From G963666945 sp963666945 (GTDB lineage: Bacteria; Bacteroidota; Bacteroidia; Bacteroidales; Marinifilaceae), in contig CAXXRT010000026.1 in assembly GCA_963666945.2 (NCBI GenBank), positions 36,138-100,137 of the forward strand: a stretch of DNA of 64,000 nucleotides, read 5' to 3'. The stretch's first letter is position 1. Each line of letters begins with the position of its first letter. The notes under the pieces were generated by a model that did no database searches, was not told the DNA's origin, and saw only the letters and a list, made by a program, of their open reading frames with translations. Positions 9,005-17,026 of this stretch are shown in pieces. The translations under genes were made by a program, and so were the position numbers.

Positions 9005-9037
9005 TACTAGCTTTGTACTAGGTTTGTACTAGCTTAC
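9005..9037. repeat. Three 11-bp tandem repeats (TACTAG + 5) upstream of ung
   Basis: TACTAG occurs at 9005, 9016 and 9027, exactly 11 bp apart, within units TACTAGCTTTG, TACTAGGTTTG and TACTAGCTTAC. The region lies ~45 bp upstream of the ung -33 element. The rest of the 8909-9240 gap holds only the ung promoter and the terminator at 9178-9210. Confidence 0.6.
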
Positions 9038-9177
9038 TGTTACCTAAATAGTATAAATTTAGCTTAAGGCTTGTATGATAAAAGTATAAACATCGAATAA
9101 GAAAAGGTTCTATTTTGCCATAAAATTAACTCAAAACATAAAAAAAAGCATACTAATAATTCCTAGAGGAAAGACAT

Positions 9178-9210
9178 AAAAAAACGCCTCAAGAAAAAAT
9201 CTCAAGGCGC
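9178..9210 (-). terminator. Intrinsic terminator after the cysS-cyclotransferase pair
   Basis: On the minus strand CGCCTTGAGA and TCTTGAGGCG form a 10-bp stem (two G-T wobbles) around a TTTTT loop, followed by at least six T residues. It lies 31 bp after the stop of the gene at 9241-10356. Confidence 0.8.
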
Positions 9211-9240
9211 AATTTTTATAATTTTAGAATAACTATCACT

Positions 9241-10356
9241 TTACTTCAACTCAATATGGAAAAGCTTATTCCAACGCTTACCGGTAACGAACAGTCTCTT
9301 CTTATCGTGATCGTAGGCAATACCATTTAGCACATCATCATCGTCAAGCTGAGAAAGTTCCTGCTGTGTAAGCAATCCTTCCATATTTATTTCACCTTTC
9401 ACTATTCCTGTCTCAGGGTCAATCATCACAATCTTATCGGTCATCCAGACGTTGGCATAAATCATGCCGTTGATATACTCAAGTTCGTTAAGGGAATCGA
9501 CAGCCCCTTTATTATCATATACCTCTATCTGACGCTTAACGTAGAAAGAAGAAGGCTCTATAAAATAAAGCTTATTGGATCCATCACTCATTACAAGTTC
9601 CTGTCCAATAGTTGTAATACCCCATCCCTGGGTAGAATAACGAAATTCCGATTCAAGACTAAAGGTTTTAAGATCGTAAACAAATCCCCTCATCTCCATC
9701 CATGTAAGCTGTATAATCTTATCATTTACAATAGAAATACCCTCACCAAAAAGATTGTTGTCAATATTAAGAACAGAAAGAATTTCATTCTTTTCAATGT
9801 CAACCTTTCTTATAGATGATTCCCCTCTTTGCCCGGTACTCTCATACATATACCCATCCTTAAAAACCAAACCCTGAGTATATGCCTTAGGATCGTGTTT
9901 ATAGGTTTTTAGTATCTTATACCCATGCTTTTTGGGAGCCTCATCGGGAATAACATTTATATTAACAGTTGCCACGCCCCTTTTGTTATCTTTATGGTAA
10001 GCAATAGCTTTAAGCTGTCTTTTTCCAACCTTGCCTTTGGTAAAGTTAAAGAAACACTGAAACGGCTCTTTATAAAAAACTTTTTTAAGCTTACCATCCA
10101 CATAAAGCTGAAGAGAATCTATTTTTAGGTTTTCTCTCCTATGAATTATCGCCACAGGAACTTTAGTATTTCTTTTCCACACAGAGTCCTTCAGTGGAGA
10201 GGAAAAAAGAATACTTTTGACATACTTTATTTGATCTGTAGCAGATTGCTCAGACTTTTTATTTTCCTCAACAGCTTTAATCTTATCCTTAGATTCCGAT
10301 TTACAGGAAGCCACCGATAAGCTTAAAAAAAGAGATATAATCAGATACTTCATCAA
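9241..10356 (-). CDS. Glutaminyl-peptide cyclotransferase-like lipoprotein
   Basis: The second half of this 371-residue protein (from about residue 145) matches the bacterial glutamine cyclotransferase beta-propeller family, which forms N-terminal pyroglutamate. Signs are HDPKAYTQGLVF, LDDDDVLNGIAYD and FVTGKRWNKLFHIE. The N-terminus has a lipoprotein signal peptide (LSVASC, Cys18), so the protein should be membrane-anchored outside the cytoplasm. Residues ~50-135 form an extra beta-rich, Ig-like segment. The gene follows cysS by 13 bp and is followed by an intrinsic terminator, so the two form an operon. Catalytic activity is inferred from the family only. Confidence 0.8.
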   Translation of the reverse strand: MMKYLIISLFLSLSVASCKSESKDKIKAVEENKKSEQSATDQIKYVKSILFSSPLKDSVWKRNTKVPVAIIHRRENLKIDSLQLYVDGKLKKVFYKEPFQCFFNFTKGKVGKRQLKAIAYHKDNKRGVATVNINVIPDEAPKKHGYKILKTYKHDPKAYTQGLVFKDGYMYESTGQRGESSIRKVDIEKNEILSVLNIDNNLFGEGISIVNDKIIQLTWMEMRGFVYDLKTFSLESEFRYSTQGWGITTIGQELVMSDGSNKLYFIEPSSFYVKRQIEVYDNKGAVDSLNELEYINGMIYANVWMTDKIVMIDPETGIVKGEINMEGLLTQQELSQLDDDDVLNGIAYDHDKKRLFVTGKRWNKLFHIELK

Positions 10357-10369
10357 ACAGTAATTTTAA

Positions 10370-11842
10370 TTAGTCAGCCAATTCCCACTCAAAACCATCT
10401 TTGGTATCTTTTACCTTAACGCCAATTTCAGCAAGCTGATCTCTTATTTTATCGGCAGTAGCCCAATCTTTATTTGCCTTGGCATCAATTCTAAGATTTA
10501 AAAGAAGATCTATGGCTTTTTCAAGAACATCGTTCGTTCCGGCAGCTTCATCCTCCTGTTTAAGTCCAAGAACATCGAACACAAAACCACAGTAAAGTTT
10601 TTCAAGTTTTTCCAATCCTGCTTTATCTATTTTTTCAGTTCCCGCAATAATAGAATTGATAGTCTTAACACCATCGAATAAATGAGATATAAGAATTGGA
10701 GTATTCAAATCATCGTTAAGGGCAGCGAAACATCTTTCTTCCAATGCATCAATATCAACAGTAGACTCATTAGACACATTAATCTTAGAAATAGATCCAA
10801 CAGCTTTCATTAATCTGATATAACCTTTTTCGGCTGCTTTAAGGGCATCGTTAGAGAAATCAAGCGGACTTCTGTAATGTGCCTGAAGCATAAAGAATCT
10901 GACAGTCATAGGACTGTAGGCTTGTTCCAATACATTGTTATCACCGGAGAACAACTCGTCAAGAGTAATAAAGTTACCCAACGATTTACCCATCTTCTGA
11001 CCGTTGATAGTCACCATATTATTGTGCATCCAGTATTTTACAGGATCGTGTCCGTATGCAGCAGTACTTTGAGCTATCTCACACTCATGGTGAGGAAACT
11101 GAAGGTCAAGACCACCTCCGTGTATATCAAACCTGTCTCCAAGATATTTCTGACTCATGCAAGAACACTCAAGGTGCCATCCGGGGAAACCATCGCTCCA
11201 TTTTGAAGGCCATCTCATAATATGCTCAGGAGAGGCTTTCTTCCACAGAGCAAAATCAAAAGAGTTCTTCTTCTCGCTCTGTCCCGCAAGCTCCCTTGTA
11301 TTGGCAATAAGCTCATCTATCTTCCTTCCCGACAATTTTCCGTACTGGTATTTCTCGTTATATTTTTCTACATCAAAATAAATAGAACCATCTTTCTCGT
11401 AAGCAAAACCATTCTCAAGAATCTTTTCTACCAGCAATTCCTGCTCTATGATATGAGCAGAAGCCCTGGGCTCAATACTTGGTTTTAAAGTATTCAGATC
11501 ATCCATATTTTTATGGTACCTATCGGTAAAGAACTGAACAATCTCCATTGGTTCCAACTCTTCAAGTCTTGCTTTTTTAGCAATCTTATCTTCCCCCTCG
11601 TCGGCATCATTGACCAAATGCCCAACATCGGTAATATTACGCACATACCTGACCTTATATCCGAGATATTTTAAATATCTAAACAACAAATCGAAAGTAA
11701 TGGCAGGACGTGCATGTCCTAAATGTGCATCACCATAAACAGTAGGTCCGCAAACATATAAGCCCACAAAAGGAGGATTATAAGGTTCGAACTTCTCTTT
11801 TTTTCTCGACAAGGTGTTGTATATTACCAAATTATCTTGCAT
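10370..11842 (-). CDS. cysS: Cysteinyl-tRNA synthetase
   Basis: CysS charges tRNA-Cys with cysteine in the cytoplasm. It is a class I synthetase of 490 residues. The HIGH-type motif is HLGH at residues 40-43, and the KMSKS-type motif is KMGKS near residue 285. Cys31 in VCGPTVYGDAH belongs to the zinc site, with the ECSCMSQ and HHECEIAQS segments further on. It is the first gene of a two-gene operon with the cyclotransferase-like lipoprotein, and is divergent from the M48 protease gene across a 106-bp gap. Confidence 0.97.
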   Translation of the reverse strand: MQDNLVIYNTLSRKKEKFEPYNPPFVGLYVCGPTVYGDAHLGHARPAITFDLLFRYLKYLGYKVRYVRNITDVGHLVNDADEGEDKIAKKARLEELEPMEIVQFFTDRYHKNMDDLNTLKPSIEPRASAHIIEQELLVEKILENGFAYEKDGSIYFDVEKYNEKYQYGKLSGRKIDELIANTRELAGQSEKKNSFDFALWKKASPEHIMRWPSKWSDGFPGWHLECSCMSQKYLGDRFDIHGGGLDLQFPHHECEIAQSTAAYGHDPVKYWMHNNMVTINGQKMGKSLGNFITLDELFSGDNNVLEQAYSPMTVRFFMLQAHYRSPLDFSNDALKAAEKGYIRLMKAVGSISKINVSNESTVDIDALEERCFAALNDDLNTPILISHLFDGVKTINSIIAGTEKIDKAGLEKLEKLYCGFVFDVLGLKQEDEAAGTNDVLEKAIDLLLNLRIDAKANKDWATADKIRDQLAEIGVKVKDTKDGFEWELAD

Positions 11843-11917
11843 AACTATTTATCTTAAAAGTATTATTACATAGTAAAGTTAAAAAAATTTTGTTACCAAA
11901 ACCTGCGCAAAATTCAT

Positions 11918-11925
11918 TAAATTTG
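11918..11925 (+). promoter_or_regulatory. -7 box for the M48 protease gene
   Basis: TAAATTTG fits TAnnTTTG and lies 23 bp before the start codon at 11949. No clear -33 TTG was found at the usual spacing. Confidence 0.45.
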
Positions 11926-11948
11926 TGTAAAGACAAAAATTATAAGCC

Positions 11949-12767
11949 ATGAAACTACACAACCACATAAAAAAACTTGCTTATTTATTCTCATTATTAA
12001 TACTCTGGGGGTGTGCAACGGTGCCTATTACAGGCAGGAACCAGCTATTACTTCTTCCTGAAAGTCAAATGATATCAATGAGCCTGACCTCGTATGGTGA
12101 TTTCATAAAGACTAATACAATATCGAAAGACGCAGAAAACACAAAACTGGTAAAAGAGACAGGAGCCAGGATTGCTAAAGCCGTGGAAGAATATATGAAA
12201 TCGAAAGGATTGGCAAGCAGAGTTGAAGGTTTTGCCTGGGAATTCAATCTCATTGCAGATAAAACACCCAATGCATGGTGTATGCCAGGGGGTAAAGTAG
12301 TGTTTTATGAAGGCATACTACCATATACCATGAATGCCGATGGACTGGCTGTTGTTATGGGTCATGAAATAGCCCACGCAGTTGCCCGCCATGGAAATGA
12401 GCGATTCAGTCAACAGTTATTAATTCAGGCAGGAAGTACAGCAGCGGCCTATACCCTACTGAAAGACAAACCGGAAGAATCGCAAATACTGTGGTCAGCT
12501 GCAATAGGTATTGGGGCAACAGTAGGAATATCTCTTCCATTTTCAAGAAAACATGAATACGAAGCAGATAAACTAGGATTAATATTTATGGCGATGGCAG
12601 GCTATAATCCCAATGAAGCAGTTGCATTCTGGACAAGGATGTCTAAGATGGGGGGTAAAAAGCCACCGGAATTTTTATCTACACACCCATCCGATGAGAA
12701 CAGAATCTCCAATATGCAAAAGATTATGCCAGAGGTAATGCAATACTACAGGCCTTTAAACAAATAA
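11949..12767 (+). CDS. M48-family zinc metalloprotease, lipoprotein
   Basis: This is a 272-residue peptidase of the M48 group that includes the E. coli periplasmic proteases LoiP/YcaL and BepA, which act in envelope quality control. The zinc motif HEIAH lies near residue 139 (GHEIAHAVARHG), and the third ligand is in EYEADKLG near residue 204. The N-terminus is a lipoprotein signal (LILWGC, Cys22) followed by CATVPITGRNQL, a common sequence in this group. The gene appears monocistronic and faces the acyl-CoA synthetase gene. It lacks the TPR domain of BepA, so the LoiP-like type fits better. Confidence 0.9.
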   Translation: MKLHNHIKKLAYLFSLLILWGCATVPITGRNQLLLLPESQMISMSLTSYGDFIKTNTISKDAENTKLVKETGARIAKAVEEYMKSKGLASRVEGFAWEFNLIADKTPNAWCMPGGKVVFYEGILPYTMNADGLAVVMGHEIAHAVARHGNERFSQQLLIQAGSTAAAYTLLKDKPEESQILWSAAIGIGATVGISLPFSRKHEYEADKLGLIFMAMAGYNPNEAVAFWTRMSKMGGKKPPEFLSTHPSDENRISNMQKIMPEVMQYYRPLNK

Positions 12768-12797
12768 TCTACATTTATTTAACAGAAAAATAAAACG

Positions 12798-14708
12798 CTA
12801 TTGGCCAACAATAAACCTGGAAATATTTGACTTATTCTTTTCGTTAAAGAAATCTTTACCCTGAGGAGTATATAGATGTTCCAGATCATCTCTGAAATAT
12901 TCTATAACCTTGCCCCTTACAACCTTCATCGTTGAATTGATAAGCTTATTCTCTTCAGAGAATTCTTCCGGCAAAACGGCAGTAGCGGCAGGCAACCATC
13001 TTTCGGGGAACATATTTTCGTACTTTCCCCCACTTCTGTATTGATTTAATTCGTTATTCAATAATTGTAAGCCCTCATGTCTGCCCAGTTCAGAAAACGG
13101 GTCAATGTTATTATTTTTCAGATAAGAATTCACAGCCAGTTTATTAGGTACAACAAGGGCTACAGTATAGGGATCCTGATTGTTATATAATACACATTGT
13201 TCAAAGTATGGAGATTGATCTACCAGAGCCTCTTCAATGCCCTCAGGACTATATTTTTCCCCATCGTTGGAGATAAGCAATGATTTAAATCTCCCCAGAA
13301 CATACAAAAAACCATCTTTATCAACATATCCCATATCACCTGTATGTAGCCAACCATTCTTAATAGTCTCCAGTGTTGATTTAGTATTTCTCCAATATCC
13401 CTTCATTACGTTTCCACCCTTAATAACTATCTCGCCCTTTTCTCCAATTGGCAATTCTTTCCCCTCCTCATTGCAGATTTTAAGTTCCATAGGCTTCACA
13501 ATAAATCCCGATGACCCTAATTTATGTTTTTTTGTCGCATTTGAAGATATAATTGGAGAAGCCTCCGATAAGCCATAGCCCTGAAACATGGGGACACCAA
13601 TTGCATAAAAGAATTTTTGAATTTCTATATCGAGCAATGCACCCCCGCCAATAAAATATTTAAGGTTTCCACCAAAGTTCTCACGAATCTTGGAAAATAG
13701 TATTTTATCAAATATCCAAACCAAGGGTTTGTAAAAAAAACTAAGCCCTTTACCCTTGTTCCATCCATCCCCATAATACTTATAGGCCACATTCAATGCC
13801 TTATGGAACAACTTTTCAACTCTTGGGCCTTTCTTTCTTATAGCCGATTCAATATTCTTTTTAAAGTTTTTTGCCAAAGCCGGAACACTCATAAGTAAGT
13901 CAGGCTTTATTTCTTTAATGTTTAAAGGTATATTCCTGATTGCCTCCATAGGATTTTTACCACACTGTACCGAGGCAATGGATGCCCCATAATACATAAA
14001 GCTATACAAACCAGCTGTATGTGCAAACGAATGATCCCAGGGCAATATAAGAAGTGTTTTATAATGGCTGGGAATAAACATTAATGAAGCAGCCTGAATA
14101 ACATTGCTCACATAATTATTGTGGGAAAGTATTATTCCCTTAGGATCTGCTGTTGTTCCTGATGTGTAAGAGATATTAGCATAATCATCCGCCTTAATCC
14201 CGGATAAAATATTCTCAATCCTATTATAGTTTTCCCCTAAATATTCTTCTCCACCTGATAGAATATGAAGGTAAGAAAGCTCATCCTCTTCAAGATCAGT
14301 ATCCGGTGAAATAACAATATATTTTTCAACACCACTTATCTGATTTTTGACAGACCTCACGGAATTCAGGTAATTTGAAGAAACAATCAGGAATTTACAT
14401 TGAGAGTGATTTACCCTAAACACTATTTCTGATTCAGTAAGCTTTACAGAAAGAGGAACATTAACCCCACCTGAGTACAATATACCCAGCTCGCTGATTA
14501 TCCATGCATTCCTTCCTTCCGATAATAATGCGCACCTATCCCCCTTTTCTATTCCCAAAGACAGAAGACCTCCGGCAAAATGCATTACATCCTTTTTTAC
14601 TTCTTTATAGGTACTTCCAATATATTTATCTTTTGTCTTTTCCCACAAATAAACATTATCGCCGTAATTCCCAACACTACTTTCAAACAAATCGATTATT
14701 GTCTTCAT
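12798..14708 (-). CDS. Long-chain acyl-CoA synthetase (AMP-forming)
   Basis: This adenylate-forming enzyme should activate fatty acids with ATP and CoA. The AMP-binding P-loop YTSGTTADPKG is in the first third, the GYGLSEASPII motif in the middle, and the hinge region GWLHTGDMGYVDKDGFLYVLGR with the GEKYSP segment near the C-terminus. The frame is open to a TTG at 14738, but the ATG at 14708 (MKTIIDLFESSV) is preferred. It matches family N-termini, and the TTG lies inside a consensus -7 box. The product then has 636 residues. The gene is convergent with the M48 protease gene. Substrate chain length is not visible. Confidence 0.88.
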   Translation of the reverse strand: MKTIIDLFESSVGNYGDNVYLWEKTKDKYIGSTYKEVKKDVMHFAGGLLSLGIEKGDRCALLSEGRNAWIISELGILYSGGVNVPLSVKLTESEIVFRVNHSQCKFLIVSSNYLNSVRSVKNQISGVEKYIVISPDTDLEEDELSYLHILSGGEEYLGENYNRIENILSGIKADDYANISYTSGTTADPKGIILSHNNYVSNVIQAASLMFIPSHYKTLLILPWDHSFAHTAGLYSFMYYGASIASVQCGKNPMEAIRNIPLNIKEIKPDLLMSVPALAKNFKKNIESAIRKKGPRVEKLFHKALNVAYKYYGDGWNKGKGLSFFYKPLVWIFDKILFSKIRENFGGNLKYFIGGGALLDIEIQKFFYAIGVPMFQGYGLSEASPIISSNATKKHKLGSSGFIVKPMELKICNEEGKELPIGEKGEIVIKGGNVMKGYWRNTKSTLETIKNGWLHTGDMGYVDKDGFLYVLGRFKSLLISNDGEKYSPEGIEEALVDQSPYFEQCVLYNNQDPYTVALVVPNKLAVNSYLKNNNIDPFSELGRHEGLQLLNNELNQYRSGGKYENMFPERWLPAATAVLPEEFSEENKLINSTMKVVRGKVIEYFRDDLEHLYTPQGKDFFNEKNKSNISRFIVGQ

Positions 14709-14735
14709 TTCATACAACTTTATTGAATCAATATT

Positions 14736-14743
14736 CAAAATTA
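14736..14743 (-). promoter_or_regulatory. -7 box for the acyl-CoA synthetase gene
   Basis: On the minus strand TAATTTTG fits TAnnTTTG and lies 27 bp before the preferred ATG at 14708. It rules against the alternative TTG start at 14738, which is within the box. Confidence 0.5.
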
Positions 14744-14902
14744 CAAAAAGTTCTATAAATATGGTTACTTACCCATGAAAACATGAAAACTGGAAGCAAA
14801 CACAAGGACCTTGTTTTAAAATTTATTACGTTGATCACAAATAATTGCCAATTTGTCATAAATTTATTAAATTATACATATACAATTTATTTAAAAAAAA
14901 TA

Positions 14903-14910
14903 TATATTTG
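14903..14910 (+). promoter_or_regulatory. -7 box for the collagen-repeat lipoprotein gene
   Basis: TATATTTG fits TAnnTTTG and lies 32 bp before the start codon at 14943, in a very AT-rich upstream region without a clear -33 TTG. The surrounding gap 14739-14942 shows no other feature. Confidence 0.5.
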
Positions 14911-14942
14911 TAATCTATTTTTAAATTATAACACATTTTAAT

Positions 14943-16982
14943 ATGAGAAAACTATTCGCACTACTGGCCTTGATAGGCTTGTTTTCAATGTATTCATGCA
15001 ATAACGATGAACCATCTTATGATGAATTAAAGAAAGAATTAACTGAACTAAAAGCTCTTTTGGATCAGAATATCTCAATTGACGAAGTCTCTTTCGAGGG
15101 TGGCGACATAATATTGAAATTTGCTAACGGACAAACCCTGAGAAGTACAGCTCCCTCTTCTATAATTCCCCAAATAGGAGAAGACGGATACTGGTACGTT
15201 AACGGGAAAAGCCTAGGTGTAAAAGCTACTCCTGATGCCCCTGAAATGCCAACAATAGGAGAAGACGGATATTGGTATATTGGCGATACCAAAACTGATG
15301 TTAAAGCTCAGGGAGAAAAGGGAGACACCGGAAATGACGGACAGGATGGAGTTAATGGACAAGACGGTGCAGATGGAAAAGACGGACAGGATGGTGCTAA
15401 TGGGCAAGACGGTGCAGACGGCAATGGGATTGCATCCGTTACTTATGATGATACAACAGGAATTCTTTCTATTACCTTAACTGACGGAACAAAAAAAGAG
15501 TTCTTGCTTTTCCCTGAAGCACAGCAGCTAAAAGCGAGAAAACTTGGTGATCTAAACGGAAAATACCTGTTATCCTCTATCTGGGGAGGAGATATGAAGT
15601 TTATGGAATTCGAATACGATGGGCAGAACAGAATAATAGCTGCAAATACTTTCAAGACTGTTTTTGGTAAATCGGAAAAATATTATGGACTTAGCAGATC
15701 TTTTAACGAAAGCGGCAAAGTTAGCAAAATGTCTTTAAATGAATATGCAGCGATAGATGAAACTATATTATTCAGAGACTATATTAAACCAATAAAACCA
15801 ACATATGTAAGTAGCGATAATACTTCTGTTTGTTACCTTGACACTGAAGACGAGAACTTTGCATATGTATTCGTAAACAAGTCCGGAGACATAAATGTTT
15901 ATAGAAAAGTTGCAGTATACAAAAATTCCGATACTAAATCCTATAATAGTGTTTTGACTCAGGAAGAAGACAACTTATACTACTGGGAAGATACAGAAGA
16001 TGCATATATCGATTCGGTGAATTATATAAACTACTGTACAGAAAAATACATTATAATAGAAAGAGATATCGATGCCCCTTATAGCGAAACAATAGGAGAT
16101 ACAACATATTATTATAATAATTTATATATGGATAATGTATACAATCCTAACAGTATACAACCAACAGAGGGTAAAAAATTCAGTTATTTATATAAAAAAT
16201 ATTATAACCGCACATTTGCAAAAGGAGATGTAAAAACTCATATGGACGTCAACTATCTTTACAATGGGGATGACTATATGATTCACGCAGATGAAAATAC
16301 TGACTTGAGTATATCTATTATAATGGATGGCAATAAGATGGATAAAATATATGCCGGAAATGAAGATCCCGCAAATGGGGCAATAATAAAATTCCATTAC
16401 AATGATAAGGGTATTCTCTCTCACCTTTCTTCTCCTGCAAATGATCTTGACAGTATTGCAAGGGTAGCGTACGATGGACAGGGAAATCCTGTAGCCATAG
16501 AATCGAATGTTAAAAAACTTGAGGGGAAAGTACCTGAAAGTTTGCTTTCTATGCTTGGATTGATTTATAAGTCGGACAGAGCTCTAAAAACAAGTCTAAA
16601 ATATGCTGGATACAGCTATGTTTACCCGGAAGGATTTGTTCCTGTAATCAAGATTAACTATGATTACAACATGAAGAACTTCCTGGGACATACTTTCAGT
16701 GCTCTTTGTCCACTTCTTGAAGGATTCAGCCAAAAACATGCCATAGAAGAAATACTATGGGCCGGTCACGCAAGTGGTATGATAGCGGAATACCTTAAAT
16801 TCAATGAAGGTGGATATCCAACAAAAATAAAAGGATTCATACAGATAGGTGCAAGCGATGCAAATTTATTTGTAAATAGATTACCTGAAAATTTCCCGAA
16901 CATTGGAATTAATGCTGCATTAGCAACAACATACAAACTTGAATACAAAAAAATTGAAGAATCTTCTAACATAGACGAATAA
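14943..16982 (+). CDS. Surface lipoprotein with collagen-like repeats
   Basis: This 679-residue protein has a lipoprotein signal (LFSMYSC, Cys19) and a short helical stretch at residues ~25-43. Two copies of an IGEDGYWY-type module follow (about 77-122; resembling DUF4988-type N-terminal modules of Bacteroidota surface proteins). Then come 13 perfect Gly-X-Y triplets at residues 124-162 (bases 15312-15428), rich in GQD and GAD. The remaining ~510 residues are tyrosine- and asparagine-rich, look beta-structured and match no family I recognise. The gene leads a cluster with a TonB-dependent receptor and a DUF4249 lipoprotein, so a cell-surface binding role is likely. Function is not assigned. 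Confidence 0.8.
   Translation: MRKLFALLALIGLFSMYSCNNDEPSYDELKKELTELKALLDQNISIDEVSFEGGDIILKFANGQTLRSTAPSSIIPQIGEDGYWYVNGKSLGVKATPDAPEMPTIGEDGYWYIGDTKTDVKAQGEKGDTGNDGQDGVNGQDGADGKDGQDGANGQDGADGNGIASVTYDDTTGILSITLTDGTKKEFLLFPEAQQLKARKLGDLNGKYLLSSIWGGDMKFMEFEYDGQNRIIAANTFKTVFGKSEKYYGLSRSFNESGKVSKMSLNEYAAIDETILFRDYIKPIKPTYVSSDNTSVCYLDTEDENFAYVFVNKSGDINVYRKVAVYKNSDTKSYNSVLTQEEDNLYYWEDTEDAYIDSVNYINYCTEKYIIIERDIDAPYSETIGDTTYYYNNLYMDNVYNPNSIQPTEGKKFSYLYKKYYNRTFAKGDVKTHMDVNYLYNGDDYMIHADENTDLSISIIMDGNKMDKIYAGNEDPANGAIIKFHYNDKGILSHLSSPANDLDSIARVAYDGQGNPVAIESNVKKLEGKVPESLLSMLGLIYKSDRALKTSLKYAGYSYVYPEGFVPVIKINYDYNMKNFLGHTFSALCPLLEGFSQKHAIEEILWAGHASGMIAEYLKFNEGGYPTKIKGFIQIGASDANLFVNRLPENFPNIGINAALATTYKLEYKKIEESSNIDE
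15339..15428 (+). repeat. 45-bp tandem duplication within the collagen-like segment
   Basis: Bases 15339-15383 and 15384-15428 encode two five-triplet blocks, GQD-GVN-GQD-GAD-GKD and GQD-GAN-GQD-GAD-GNG. The DNA copies differ at several, mostly synonymous positions, so the duplication is not recent. Confidence 0.75.
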
Positions 16983-16987
16983 ACTGA

Positions 16988-17012
16988 AGAGGTTGGCTAA
17001 AAGCCAACCTCT
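16988..17012 (+). terminator. Hairpin between the collagen-repeat lipoprotein and TonB receptor genes
   Basis: AGAGGTTGGCT (16988-16998) pairs perfectly with AGCCAACCTCT (17002-17012) around a 3-base loop and is followed by AATTTTC. It lies 5 bp after the stop and 14 bp before the next start, so it should attenuate or separate expression of the two genes. Confidence 0.7.
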
Positions 17013-17026
17013 AATTTTCATATAAT

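Noticed and set aside
9005..9037. CRISPR array or plasmid-type iteron origin
   Set aside because: Three 11-bp units without spacers are far too short for CRISPR, and no replication initiator gene is nearby.
15312..15428. Phage tail fibre or spore-type collagen protein
   Set aside because: The lipoprotein signal, the DUF4988-like modules and the TonB receptor neighbour indicate a surface lipoprotein; no phage genes are present.
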